Numbered from the stretch's first letter, positions 8,114 through 18,877 are shown. The stretch: 64,000 nucleotides of DNA from Hymenobacter sp. DG25B (GCF_000801315.1 NZ_CP010054.1:744001-808000), one strand, 5' to 3'. Numbers and translations: made by a program. Notes: generated from the letters alone by a model not told the origin.

Positions 8114-8797
8114 ATGAACAGCTCCTCCAAACGCGAATCCAACGACTTCTTCTGGCCCAGTTACGTGGACCTGATGACGTCCCTGTTCGTGGTGATGCTG
8201 GTGCTGTTTGTGTACAGCTTCAAGCTCTTCAAAGACCGGGAGCGGGAGTTGAAAGATGCCAACGGGGAGCTGAAAGCCAAGGCCATTGAGCTGGAGCAGA
8301 TTACCCGAATCCGGGAATCATTACGCCGGCTGGAAGGCCAGTACTTCCGCTACGACCCGCAGAATGAGCGCTACGAGCTAAAGCTGGACGTGCAGTTCAA
8401 AGCCGGCCGCGACGAGATTCAGGAGCGTGATAAGCCCGCGCTGCTACGGGCCGGGCGCCTGCTGCAGGACCGCCTGCGCAGCCTGAGTGCCAGCTCCCGG
8501 GGCCAGAACGTGCGCTACCTGGTCATTGTGGAAGGCATGGCCGCCCGCTACCTCTACGATGAAGCCCGCACCAAGCGCGACGAACAGTTTGCCTACCTGC
8601 TAAGCTACCGCCGCGCCCTGAACCTGCTGAACTTATGGTCGCAGAACGGGTTAAATTTCAACCGCGACCAAAGCATAGAATTAATTATCGGCGGCAGTGG
8701 CTTCTACGGCACGGGGCGCTACCCGGCCGCCCGCGAAGGCCAGAACAAACGCTTTCTGATTCAGGTGATTCCGAAGGTGGGGCGCATGCGGGCCTAA
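8114..8797 (+). CDS. MotB/OmpA-like stator partner (ZorB-like)
   Basis: 227 residues. A short N-terminus leads into one membrane helix at about 17-37 that carries the MotB-type plug motif SYVDLMTSLFVVMLVLF; Asp19 is in the place of the ion-binding Asp of MotB/ZorB. A charged coiled-coil linker (about 38-75) is followed by an OmpA-like peptidoglycan-binding region (about 85-220), with LSYRRALNLLNLW and KRFLIQVIP in the places of the conserved RA..V and R..I motifs. It should form the ion channel with the MotA-like protein encoded at 5760 and anchor the complex to the cell wall. It is shorter than flagellar MotB and there are no flagellar genes nearby. Confidence 0.88.
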   Translation: MNSSSKRESNDFFWPSYVDLMTSLFVVMLVLFVYSFKLFKDRERELKDANGELKAKAIELEQITRIRESLRRLEGQYFRYDPQNERYELKLDVQFKAGRDEIQERDKPALLRAGRLLQDRLRSLSASSRGQNVRYLVIVEGMAARYLYDEARTKRDEQFAYLLSYRRALNLLNLWSQNGLNFNRDQSIELIIGGSGFYGTGRYPAAREGQNKRFLIQVIPKVGRMRA

Positions 8798-8903
8798 GCC
8801 GGCAAAGTGCCGCGCCGCCGGAAAAACACCGTTTGACTGCTACCTTAGCGGCTTCCCGGTCGAAGGATACTTTCCCGGCTTTTTCTTACTCGTTCCTGTT
8901 GCT

Positions 8904-11120
<2,217 letters not shown>

Positions 11121-11216
11121 CCCCGGCCGCCTTCCTTTCTGTTTATGGCTTTCCGGGTGGGCTTTGTATCTTGCGGGCCCAAACCTGAACCTGCCTCGCT
11201 TTTTCAAGCTGATACA

Positions 11217-11453
11217 ATGAAAAAAACGCTTTTCCTCGGTCTGCTGGCCGCCGCTTCCCTGACGCTCACGGTGTCGTCGTGCAGCAATCCTGATTTCCAG
11301 AAGAACGATGAGGTAGTTGACACGCCGCTGCCACCGGTGCCGGCTGCCGCCGAAGGCCAGGATTCCGCCGCCACGGCTGAGGCCGCCGCGAAAGAGGAAA
11401 TCAACGCGGTGAATGCCACCAATGCCATCAAAAAGATGCAGCCCCAGATGTAA
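11217..11453 (+). CDS. Small lipoprotein, unknown
   Basis: 78 residues from the ATG at 11217, chosen over an upstream in-frame start at 11145 because it places a clean lipoprotein signal (lipobox VSSC) at the N-terminus. The mature part is acidic, Ala/Glu-rich and without a recognised domain. It is followed by a clear terminator at 11477-11518. It is probably a small envelope lipoprotein. Confidence 0.65.
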   Translation: MKKTLFLGLLAAASLTLTVSSCSNPDFQKNDEVVDTPLPPVPAAAEGQDSAATAEAAAKEEINAVNATNAIKKMQPQM

Positions 11454-11476
11454 TTTTCCGGGTTCTGAATACAATG

Positions 11477-11518
11477 CAATGAGCAATGGCCCCCAGGAGC
11501 TGTTGCTCATTGCTTTTT
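11477..11518 (+). terminator. Rho-independent terminator
   Basis: A perfect 10-bp stem (11477-11486 with 11503-11512) is followed by a run of T. It ends the transcript of the small lipoprotein. Confidence 0.8.
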
Positions 11519-11561
11519 CAGACTAGCCTGTCATTTGCTTTTCCTTTTAACTTCTCTTGCT

Positions 11562-12065
11562 ATGACTACCATTCGCCGCGGCACCGAAGCCGACCTGCCC
11601 CGCGTGCGGGAGCTTATTCTGGAACTGGCCGAGTATGAGCGCGCCCCCCACGAGGTAACCACCACCCTAGAGGACATGCGCCGCGACGGATTCGGCCCCC
11701 AACCTATTTTTGGCTTCTTCGTGGCCGAAACGCCCGAGGCCGGGATTCTGGGCATTGCGCTGTACTACACGGCCTATTCTACCTGGAAAGGCCGTATGCT
11801 GTATCTGGAGGACCTGGTGGTGACGGAGGCTGCCCGCGGTATGGGACTGGGCAAGCTGTTGTTTGATGCCGTGGTAGCTGAAGCCCGTGCCACCGGTGCC
11901 CACCGCCTCAAATGGCAGGTGCTGGAGTGGAACGAACCCGCCATCGGCTTTTACAAGCGCATAGGCGCCAACCTGGACCCCGAGTGGCACAACGGCAACA
12001 TGTCGGCGGCGGAGCTGCAGGCTTATGTGTGCCACCCGGCTGTAGAAGCAGCCGTGCGGGGCTAG
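11562..12065 (+). CDS. GNAT family N-acetyltransferase
   Basis: 167 residues starting at the ATG at 11562; the open frame begins earlier (11535) but the GNAT fold starts with TIRRGTEADLPRV. The acetyl-CoA loop is seen as ARGMGLGKLLFDAV, and the C-terminal part EWNEPAIGFYKRIGA is typical of the family. The sequence looks closest to the diamine/polyamine acetyltransferase-like branch (SSAT-like), but the substrate cannot be read from sequence alone. It is followed by a terminator shared with the convergent DUF4286 gene. Confidence 0.85.
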   Translation: MTTIRRGTEADLPRVRELILELAEYERAPHEVTTTLEDMRRDGFGPQPIFGFFVAETPEAGILGIALYYTAYSTWKGRMLYLEDLVVTEAARGMGLGKLLFDAVVAEARATGAHRLKWQVLEWNEPAIGFYKRIGANLDPEWHNGNMSAAELQAYVCHPAVEAAVRG

Positions 12066-12086
12066 TTAAAGCTGCTTATGCAAAAA

Positions 12087-12126
12087 GATAAAAGGCCGCT
12101 CCCTGCTGAGGAAGCGGCCTTTTTGG
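12087..12126. terminator. Bidirectional terminator
   Basis: A 12-bp stem, nearly perfect (AAAGGCCGCT arm and its complement), with A and T tracts on either side, lies between the convergent GNAT gene and DUF4286 gene and could end both transcripts. Confidence 0.8.
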
Positions 12127-12144
12127 TGGTAAGAAGAAGTTGCC

Positions 12145-12447
12145 TTAATCGATTACTTCCAGCATGGTACGGAAGGAAGCATAGCGCCCGGCAAAGTGCT
12201 TCTCCATATCGGCGCGCAGGGCGGGGGCGGCTACCTGCTGGTATTCTTCCAACTGCTCCAGGCTGATGCAGTAATACTGCGCGGCGTAGGTTATGCCGTT
12301 GTCTTCCTCATTAAGGAGGCGGCAGAGCTGGCTTTTCAGAAAGAAACCGGTTTCCATCACCTCCGGCATATGGGTGTCGCGCATATAAGCCACCCATTGG
12401 TCTTCAATTTCCGGGTCGAGGCTGCTGGTTACGTTGTAAAGAATCAT
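12145..12447 (-). CDS. DUF4286 family protein
   Basis: 100 residues from the ATG at 12447; an upstream in-frame extension to 12504 is rejected because the conserved part starts at MILYNVTSSLDP. Small soluble alpha/beta protein in the dimeric ferredoxin-like style; DUF4286 members are common in Bacteroidota and have no known function. No signal peptide. It lies downstream of the DUF6526 gene on the minus strand with a 66-base gap, so the two may be co-transcribed. Confidence 0.75.
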   Translation of the reverse strand: MILYNVTSSLDPEIEDQWVAYMRDTHMPEVMETGFFLKSQLCRLLNEEDNGITYAAQYYCISLEQLEEYQQVAAPALRADMEKHFAGRYASFRTMLEVID

Positions 12448-12513
12448 GGGAAAGCAGAAAAGGGAGTAGGCATACCAGCAGCCAGGGCGGCCGGTATGCG
12501 GCAAAGATATTTC

Positions 12514-12963
12514 TCAGACCCGCATATTATCGGGCTGCAGCAGGTTAATACGCTCATTGATAGCGGCCGGGGAGAGTTTTTCGCGGATGGCGGCCTGCAC
12601 CAGGCCCGGCAGCTCGGCGTCGCTGGCGTAGCGCAGGGAGGCTATCTGCTTGAAGGTGAGCTGCTGCTCCAGCGGCTGAAAACTCTCGCGGGTGATTTCA
12701 AAATACCGCTGCCGCATTTCCAGCCGAATAATGCGGTCCTGCAGCGTAAGGGCGTAATGTTGGCGCATCATGAGCAGCATGCCCAATACAATAAAGGCCA
12801 GAGCCGCCAGGGAAAACCATAGCCGGGCATCATTGGTATCAGTGCCGGCCACGGTGGTATAGCGCCGGCCGGTGTAAAAAGCCATTACCAGCGCCGCTGG
12901 CAGCAGAATAAAATGGTGGGGTGCGTACCAGCGCACCGTGCGCCGGGGAGAGGAGGAGGCCAT
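12514..12963 (-). CDS. DUF6526 family membrane protein
   Basis: 149 residues with two membrane helices (about 17-33 and 47-66) and a cytoplasmic C-terminal helical part containing EMRQRYFEITRESF. The pattern fits the DUF6526 family of Bacteroidota, of unknown function. It probably shares a minus-strand transcript with the DUF4286 gene. Confidence 0.7.
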   Translation of the reverse strand: MASSSPRRTVRWYAPHHFILLPAALVMAFYTGRRYTTVAGTDTNDARLWFSLAALAFIVLGMLLMMRQHYALTLQDRIIRLEMRQRYFEITRESFQPLEQQLTFKQIASLRYASDAELPGLVQAAIREKLSPAAINERINLLQPDNMRV

Positions 12964-13060
12964 GACTAAAATGGAAAAGAGACGAAGCTGACTCCAGGTC
13001 GGGGCCGAAAATGAATACTGGTTTGGCCGCGGAAAGTTTACCCCGGGCTATTCTCATGGC

Positions 13061-14305
13061 TTATTCGTAGTAATCCAGCTCCTTGCCATAGCTCTCGGGC
13101 AGCGTAGCTACGGCCCAAACGGCTACCAGCAGTACAATAGCCCCCAAAATAGCGGCGGCGCCTACCAGCGTAAGCGGGCCTTTCAGGGCCTGAAAAGCCA
13201 AGGTCATGGGCACCACGGAACCCCGCACAAAGTTGGGAACGGTGGTAGCCACCGTAGCGCGCACGTTGGTGCCAAACTGCTCGGCCGCTATGGTCACAAA
13301 TACCGCCCAGTAGCCGGAGCCCAGGCCCAGCGCAAAACAAACGGCATATACCGTGCTGAGCGTGCTGCCGCGCAGCGCAAACAGATACACGGCAATCAGT
13401 ACTGCGCTCAGGCCCAGGAATACCAGCATCACCCGGTTGCGGCTGCGCCAGCGCTGGGAAAGCCAGCCGGTCAGAAAGTCGCCGAAAACCAGCCCGAAGT
13501 AACACCAGAATACGCCCTTGCCCGCCGATACTTCCCCGCTGATGCCCAGCTCCCGGCCAAACTCCGGCGCAAAGGTGATGAGGATGCCCACCACAAACCA
13601 CAGCGGAATACCCATCAGAATACACTTCAGGTATTTCTGCAGCCGCTCCGGGTTGGAAAACAAACTTAGGAAGTCGCCCCGGCGGATATGGGCCGCCGCC
13701 GCGGCCTTCTCAAACATACCCGACTCAAACACGCTGACGCGCAAAATCAACAAGGCCAGGCCCAGCCCGCCGCCGATAAAATAGGCCGTGCGCCAGCCAA
13801 ACTGCTCGCCCACCCAATATGCCAGCATGGCTCCGGATACGCCCACGGTGGCCACAATCATAGTGCCGTAGCCGCGCTTTTCTTTGGGTAGTACCTCGCT
13901 TACCAGCGTTATGCCTGCGCCCAGCTCGCCGGCCAGGCCAATGCCGGCAATCAGCCGGAGGGCGGCGTATTGCCTCAATTCCTGCACAAAGCCATTGGCA
14001 ATATTGGCCAGCGAATACAGCAGAATTGACCCAAAAAGCACGGTTAGCCGGCCGCGCTTGTCGCCTAGTACGCCCCACAGAATGCCCCCCACCAGCATAC
14101 CGGCCATCTGCATATTCAGCAGCAGCACGCCCTGGTCCAGAATGGCGGCATCGGCAATGCCCAGCGCTTTCAGGCTGGGTACGCGCACTATACTGAACAG
14201 CACCAGGTCATATATATCCACGAAGTAGCCCAGGGCGGCTACTACCACGGCGGCGCTCAGCAGGGAGGCGTGCCGGGCAGGCTTTTCAGACGAAATTAAT
14301 TGCAC
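13061..14305 (-). CDS. MFS transporter, metabolite:H+ symporter type
   Basis: 414 residues with 12 predicted membrane helices. The A-motif loop between helices 2 and 3 reads GVLGDKRGRL, and the paired loop in the second half is also present (GWLSQRWRSRNR). The N-terminal helix ending VDIYDLVLFSIV resembles the sugar/aromatic-acid:H+ symporter branch. It starts at a GTG (14305). The substrate is unknown. The gene follows the CDF gene on the minus strand but a terminator at 14399-14431 separates them, so it probably has its own promoter. Confidence 0.88.
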   Translation of the reverse strand: MQLISSEKPARHASLLSAAVVVAALGYFVDIYDLVLFSIVRVPSLKALGIADAAILDQGVLLLNMQMAGMLVGGILWGVLGDKRGRLTVLFGSILLYSLANIANGFVQELRQYAALRLIAGIGLAGELGAGITLVSEVLPKEKRGYGTMIVATVGVSGAMLAYWVGEQFGWRTAYFIGGGLGLALLILRVSVFESGMFEKAAAAAHIRRGDFLSLFSNPERLQKYLKCILMGIPLWFVVGILITFAPEFGRELGISGEVSAGKGVFWCYFGLVFGDFLTGWLSQRWRSRNRVMLVFLGLSAVLIAVYLFALRGSTLSTVYAVCFALGLGSGYWAVFVTIAAEQFGTNVRATVATTVPNFVRGSVVPMTLAFQALKGPLTLVGAAAILGAIVLLVAVWAVATLPESYGKELDYYE

Positions 14306-14398
14306 GAAAAAGAGGGTGGGGTGGAGGGTTAGGGGAGGAGAACCGGGTTTGGCTTATCGAGATAAGCAGATTTTTCCAAACCGGCCCGCTGAAAGCGT

Positions 14399-14431
14399 AA
14401 AAAGCCGCTTCTGCGGAGAAGCGGCTTTTTA
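14399..14431 (-). terminator. Rho-independent terminator after the CDF gene
   Basis: A strong stem (AAAAAGCCGCTT with its complement AAGCGGCTTTTT) lies 20 bases after the stop of the CDF exporter gene, reading on the minus strand. Confidence 0.8.
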
Positions 14432-14451
14432 GAAAAGAGGTAAAAACAGGC

Positions 14452-15402
14452 TTAGCTGCTGACGGTATTGCTAACCGGGCGAACCTCGCAAACATCGGAA
14501 GCACACCCGGCGGGCGAGGCTTCTTCAATCTGAATGGTGGCGTGGCCGATGTGGAACTGGTGCTGCAAATCGTCCTGCAACTGGTGTAGAAAGGTGTTAT
14601 CGTGGGGGTAGCCCGGGCGTACCAAATGCACCGTGAGGGCCGTTTCCTGGGTACTAAGGGGCCATACGTGCAGGTGATGCACCTGCTGCACGCCGGTTTG
14701 CGCCAGCAGGAAGCGCTGCACGGCCTCCAGGTCAATGTTATTGGGAACGGCCTGCAGACTAAGCTGCATGGTTTCGCGCAGCAGCCCCCAGGAGCCAAAG
14801 GCCACAATACCCAGAATAACAAAGCTGATGGCCGGATCGAGCCAGAGCCAGCCCGTCCAGTACACCAGCGCCCCGCCCACCACCACGCCTACTGATACCA
14901 AAGCATCGGTGAGCATGTGCAGGTAGGCGCCGCGCACGTTCACGTCGCCGTGCTGGCCGCGGCTAAACAGCCAGGCCGTAAAGCCATTCACCGCAATGCC
15001 AATTCCGGCCAGCAGCATCACCAGCTGCCCGTTTACCGGCGCCGGGTGCCGCAGGTGGTCTATGGTATCCCACAGAATAATGCCTAAAGCCACATACAGC
15101 AGCGCCGCGTTCACCAGGGCGGCCTGAATAGTAATGCCTTTAAAACCATAGGTATAGCGCGCCGAGGATGGCCGCCGGGCCAGTAGCATAGCACCCCAGG
15201 CCAGGGCCAGACTCAGCACATCACTCAGGTTGTGGCCCGCATCAGAAAGCAGCGCCGAGGAGTTAGCCCATAAACCGCCTGCGGCTTCAGCGGCCACAAA
15301 AGCCAGATTGAGGACAATGCCCCAGCCAAAAGCCCGCCCGTATTGCATGGGTGCCGCTGCGCCATGCTGGTGGCCGTGCCCGTGGTTGTGTGCGTGCGCC
15401 AT
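14452..15402 (-). CDS. Cation diffusion facilitator (CDF) family exporter
   Basis: 316 residues with six membrane helices and a cytoplasmic C-terminal domain. The N-terminus is His-rich (HAHNHGHGHQHG), typical of zinc-type CDFs. The metal-site helix 2 carries DAGHNLSD and helix 5 carries HMLTDALVSVG, giving the expected HxxxD/DxxxD ligands. It should export Zn2+ or a similar ion in exchange for protons. It lies just downstream of the TonB-dependent receptor gene (107 bases), so uptake across the outer membrane and efflux from the cytoplasm are encoded side by side. Confidence 0.92.
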   Translation of the reverse strand: MAHAHNHGHGHQHGAAAPMQYGRAFGWGIVLNLAFVAAEAAGGLWANSSALLSDAGHNLSDVLSLALAWGAMLLARRPSSARYTYGFKGITIQAALVNAALLYVALGIILWDTIDHLRHPAPVNGQLVMLLAGIGIAVNGFTAWLFSRGQHGDVNVRGAYLHMLTDALVSVGVVVGGALVYWTGWLWLDPAISFVILGIVAFGSWGLLRETMQLSLQAVPNNIDLEAVQRFLLAQTGVQQVHHLHVWPLSTQETALTVHLVRPGYPHDNTFLHQLQDDLQHQFHIGHATIQIEEASPAGCASDVCEVRPVSNTVSS

Positions 15403-15509
15403 TTGAAATTCGGTGAAAAGAAGGGAGAAGATGAAAAGAGCAGAATGCTCAGCTACTTAAACGGAAGTTGGGCGGGCCTGGCCGAAGCAGCCCGCCAAAG
15501 TCCGCCTGG

Positions 15510-17936
15510 CTACTCCCCGGTATTCATGGTCCAGGATAGCGGCACTACCAGTTTTACACTCACATTGCGGCCCATGTTAAACACACCTCTTCGCCCATTG
15601 GCTTCATTATAAGCAGCGTATTTTAAGCGGCTGAGGTGACTCTGGTAGCCCGCATCCAGCAGGTTGTTGCCTGTTAGGTACAGGGAAAACAGTGTTTTGC
15701 CCCGGGCGTTGAGCACATCAGAACCCAGGCCGGCATTAAGGAGCGTGTAGCCGGGCGTGCGGGTTTCGGTTTCGTAAGCGGAGAAAAAGCGGTTTTGGGC
15801 GAAGGTGTATTCCACGCCCAGCCGGGCATAGAGGTTAGCCAGGCGCGAGGTGCCCACCTTCCGGAAGTTCACGCGCACCTCCGACTGCAGCCGGTCGGCA
15901 GGAATCATGGGCAGGTAGCGCAGGCTGTCGGGCTGGTGTAGCTGCACGGCCCGCACCATGGAAAAGCTGTTTTCAAAGTGCAGCCAGTCCAGGGGGTGAG
16001 GGTGCAGGTCCAGGCTGATTTCGCCGCCGGCCAGGCGGGCGTTGCCTTGCCCGTAGCGGAACACCGGGTCCCCATCCACGGAAACGGAGTCGGCTAGCCG
16101 GGTGGGGAAAACGTAGTTCCGGATGCCGTTGCGGAAGGCATCTACTGTGAGGCCCACGTGGTCGGATGTGAAACTTACGCCGCCATCCAGCTGCAGACTG
16201 GTTTCTGCTTTCAGGTTTGGGGCCCCAATTTCATAGCGAATGGTGCCTTCGTGAATGCCGTTGGAGCCCAGCTCGGCAATGTTAGGCGCCCGGAAGCCCC
16301 GGGAAGCATTGGCTTTTAATACCAGGTTTTCGGTGAGACTGTAGGCCCCGCCCACACTACCGGACACGTTGCGGAAAGTAGACGTAAAATCGGCGAACTT
16401 CTGCTCGCCCAGCGGAGCGGGTATCGGCTCTTCTTCTGCCCCCAGATAAAGCGCATCGGCTGAGATATGGCGCAAATCGTAGCGCAGGCCACCGCTCAGG
16501 TCCAGGGCGCCGAAGGATTTTTTGGTGACGGCAAACAGTCCCCCATCCAATAGGCGGTAGGCCGGAATGAGAAATTCTACGCCTTTGTTTACGTTCTCCT
16601 GGCGCATGCCGCTTACCCCTACTGTGGTGTTCCAGCCGTTGCGCTCGGGCAGGAAATAGCGCAGTGCGTAGTCCACAGTGCGCAGCTGGAAATACAGGCC
16701 GGGAGTGTTGGGGGCTTCTACCTCGCCGTATTCCCGCCGCAGATTCTGCTGCCAGCCCACATTCAGGGTAAACCGGTGCTGGCCAAAAATCAGGTTGTTT
16801 TCTGTGCCCACGCGCAGGTGGTTGATGCGCTGATAAGGCACCGCAATAGCGTAGCCGCGCAGGTCCTCATCGGGCACCGTTTCATACCCTTCATCGGCGG
16901 GCCCAATGCCGGGACGCACAAAGCGGCCCGTAACCGGGTGCCGGTCGCCTTCCACCAAGCCAATGCGCTGGTTAAAAGAGCTAAAGGTGAGGTGCGAGTA
17001 GCCCCAGCTTTTATTGAGGCCCACGTAGCCATTGCCGTTCAGCTCCCGGAAGCCAGAGTTGTACACCCGGCCATCGTAGCGGTTCTGGTAGTTGCCGGCC
17101 ACTTTGCGGCTGCCGCGCACCAGCCAGTTAAAGCCGTGGCGGTTACCGGCATTCATCAAAGAATAGCCCTGCTGATGGTTGTTGGTCTGGTAGCCGGCGG
17201 CCGCTTCCAGCAGCACTTTGCCATCGTCTACGGGGTCGGGGGCCAGAAAATTCACCACGCCAGCCATGCCATCGGAACCGTAGAGCAGGCTGCCGGGGCC
17301 TTTAATTACCTCGGCCCGGTCAATGCTGTATTCATCTATTTCGATGCCGTGCTCATCGCCCCACTGCTGGCCTTCCTGCTTGGAACCGTTATTCAGGGTG
17401 ATGACGCGGTTGCCGCCCAGTCCCCGAATCACGGGCTTGCTGATGGCGGCACCGGTGGTAATCTGGGACAGCCCGGGCGTGTGCGCAATGGCATCCACGG
17501 CATTGGTAGAAGCCGACTGGTTTAGGCGGGCATGGTCAATAACGGAGGTGGGCACTGGCGAGCGGCGCATTTCCGTACTGGCTGATACCCCCGTAACCAC
17601 CACCTGCCCAATTTCGGTGTCGGCGGGGGTAAGGGCTATTTCCAGCGGAGCAGCACTGCCGGTTTCCACGGACCGTGCTACCGTGCTGTAGCCAATAAAG
17701 CGCACCTGAATGAGAAAGCGCCCGCGGGGTAGGTTATTGAAACGAAAAGTGCCATCGGCAGCCGTGCTGGTGCCTTGTTTAAGGTCGGGGAACAGGACGG
17801 TAGCGCCCGGTAATGGTTCCTGGGTGCGCTGGTCCAGCACACGGCCGGTAACGGGCGTCGTGGTGGGCTTTACCTGCCCCAGGGCAGCGTTGCTGAGAAG
17901 CAGGCAGCTCATTAAAAAAAGAAGTATTCGAGCCAT
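15510..17936 (-). CDS. TonB-dependent receptor, probably for a metal or metal chelate
   Basis: 808 residues from the ATG at 17936, chosen because it gives a proper signal peptide (ending AALGQ); the frame is open to 18050. After the signal comes a CarboxypepD-like Ig-fold domain of about 80 residues (VTGRVLDQRTQEPLPGATV), then the plug domain (IDEYSIDRAEVIKGPGSLLY, GVVNF) and the 22-strand barrel ending in an aromatic-poor last strand. It imports a ligand across the outer membrane using TonB energy. No SusD partner is encoded nearby, so a sugar role is less likely; the adjacent CDF exporter and His-rich protein suggest a metal. Confidence 0.92.
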   Translation of the reverse strand: MARILLFLMSCLLLSNAALGQVKPTTTPVTGRVLDQRTQEPLPGATVLFPDLKQGTSTAADGTFRFNNLPRGRFLIQVRFIGYSTVARSVETGSAAPLEIALTPADTEIGQVVVTGVSASTEMRRSPVPTSVIDHARLNQSASTNAVDAIAHTPGLSQITTGAAISKPVIRGLGGNRVITLNNGSKQEGQQWGDEHGIEIDEYSIDRAEVIKGPGSLLYGSDGMAGVVNFLAPDPVDDGKVLLEAAAGYQTNNHQQGYSLMNAGNRHGFNWLVRGSRKVAGNYQNRYDGRVYNSGFRELNGNGYVGLNKSWGYSHLTFSSFNQRIGLVEGDRHPVTGRFVRPGIGPADEGYETVPDEDLRGYAIAVPYQRINHLRVGTENNLIFGQHRFTLNVGWQQNLRREYGEVEAPNTPGLYFQLRTVDYALRYFLPERNGWNTTVGVSGMRQENVNKGVEFLIPAYRLLDGGLFAVTKKSFGALDLSGGLRYDLRHISADALYLGAEEEPIPAPLGEQKFADFTSTFRNVSGSVGGAYSLTENLVLKANASRGFRAPNIAELGSNGIHEGTIRYEIGAPNLKAETSLQLDGGVSFTSDHVGLTVDAFRNGIRNYVFPTRLADSVSVDGDPVFRYGQGNARLAGGEISLDLHPHPLDWLHFENSFSMVRAVQLHQPDSLRYLPMIPADRLQSEVRVNFRKVGTSRLANLYARLGVEYTFAQNRFFSAYETETRTPGYTLLNAGLGSDVLNARGKTLFSLYLTGNNLLDAGYQSHLSRLKYAAYNEANGRRGVFNMGRNVSVKLVVPLSWTMNTGE

Positions 17937-18091
17937 ATAGAATGGACGGAGAGCAAAGTCAGGAAAAAGGAAATTGGACGGAGTACGCCCTGGAAAAGCC
18001 GGCGTTATCTCCTGCCAGCCTCGGCATAAGCCAGCCTGGGTCAGCAGCAAAGTGCCCCAAGGGGATGACCCATAGGTTGCGGTGCTGCCCC

Positions 18092-18472
18092 TTAGGAAAG
18101 TTGGTGCGGAGCGGTTGCCGGCGGCCCCCGCAGCTTAATGCTGCTAACGCGGCTTACCGGCCGCTGCAATACCCATATGGCCAGTTGGCTGGTGCCATAG
18201 CCTACCACGGGCTGGGGCAGCTCTGGCGGAAGGCCGGGTTGAAACGCTGCCGAATAAAACTGATCAATGGGGCAGTGCTGGTGTTTGGTAGTAAGGGCTG
18301 CCTTAGGGCGGGCGCCCGGCTTATGCGGCGCAAACGACACCTCTTTGTGTGTGTGCTGGTGCGTGTGCAGAGCCAGAATCCAGGAATCGGGCAGGAGTAC
18401 GCGCAGAAAGCACAGCAGCAGCCAGAAAGCCAGCCGGGGGCGGGAGATGCGTACGTCTAACAGAAGCCTCAC
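18092..18472 (-). CDS. Small His-rich secreted or membrane protein
   Basis: 126 residues from a GTG at 18472. One hydrophobic segment (about 14-36) is followed by a His-rich stretch (HTHQHTHKE), a KHQHC motif and a C-terminal LRGPP. This resembles the DUF2946-like small proteins often found beside outer-membrane copper or other metal receptors. It lies upstream of the TonB-dependent receptor gene on the same strand. A -7-like box (TATGTTTG on the minus strand, 18480-18487) is so close to the GTG that the transcript would be nearly leaderless, or the true start is further in. Short and without strong motifs, so moderate confidence. Confidence 0.55.
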   Translation of the reverse strand: MRLLLDVRISRPRLAFWLLLCFLRVLLPDSWILALHTHQHTHKEVSFAPHKPGARPKAALTTKHQHCPIDQFYSAAFQPGLPPELPQPVVGYGTSQLAIWVLQRPVSRVSSIKLRGPPATAPHQLS

Positions 18473-18580
18473 AACAAATCAAACATACTGACTTTCCGGC
18501 AGTAGGTGGAAGGGCAAGGACGGATTTATGGCCGGGGAGTTGTTCGGTAAGAGTCACAAAACCATAACCGCCTCATCATC

Positions 18581-18608
18581 TTGCAGTAATACTCTGGCAG
18601 TACTTTTG
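18581..18608 (+). promoter_or_regulatory. Bacteroidota-type promoter for a 31-codon ORF
   Basis: A TTG at 18581-18583 and TACTTTTG at 18601-18608 are separated by 17 bases, matching the -33/-7 pattern of the phylum. Transcription would start about 20 bases before the ATG at 18637. Confidence 0.55.
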
Positions 18609-18636
18609 TGTTGCCTGCTGATATAACCCCTGACCT

Positions 18637-18732
18637 ATGAAACGACTTACCCGCTTTTTACTGCATCGTCTCGCCGTTCGCATCCGCCCATCGGCCCCGG
18701 CGGTTAACCCAAAGGATGAACTTTTTGTGTAA
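18637..18732 (+). CDS. Possible 31-residue basic small protein
   Basis: ATG at 18637, stop TAA at 18730-18732. The product is MKRLTRFLLHRLAVRIRPSA followed by 11 more residues, giving a basic amphipathic N-terminal half and an acidic tail. It is listed because a good promoter lies directly upstream and because the 400 bases between the His-rich gene and the gene at 18878 hold nothing else. No family is recognised; it could also be a leader peptide or chance. Confidence 0.35.
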   Translation: MKRLTRFLLHRLAVRIRPSAPAVNPKDELFV

Positions 18733-18877
18733 ATAATTGCCCTATTCAGTTATAATAGTAGGAGGAAAATTCTATTTGTTTTGACTTATTGTCTTTTCGA
18801 CGAATTCATGTCCAAGTCCTAAAAGCGGCGCGTACTTTTACCCCATCAGTGAGGAGAGAAAGTTACGTGCCGCCAGG

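Noticed and set aside
1..8797. Calling the left cassette a Zorya system outright
   Set aside because: The ZorA/ZorB-like pair is there, but no ZorC-, ZorD- or ZorE-like gene is visible, and the actin-like ATPase is not a known Zorya part.
4106..8797. Flagellar motor stator genes
   Set aside because: No other flagellar gene is present, the MotA-like protein has three rather than four helices and a very long tail, and this lineage is not known for flagella.
16776..17525. 249-residue plus-strand frame within the TonB receptor gene
   Set aside because: Shadow of the plug and barrel region; Ala/Val/His-rich with no domain.
18267..18567. Overlapping short frames on both strands around the His-rich gene
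   Set aside because: They overlap the His-rich gene or its promoter, and lack signals or conserved motifs; only the frame at 18092-18472 has a helix, His cluster and a sensible neighbour.
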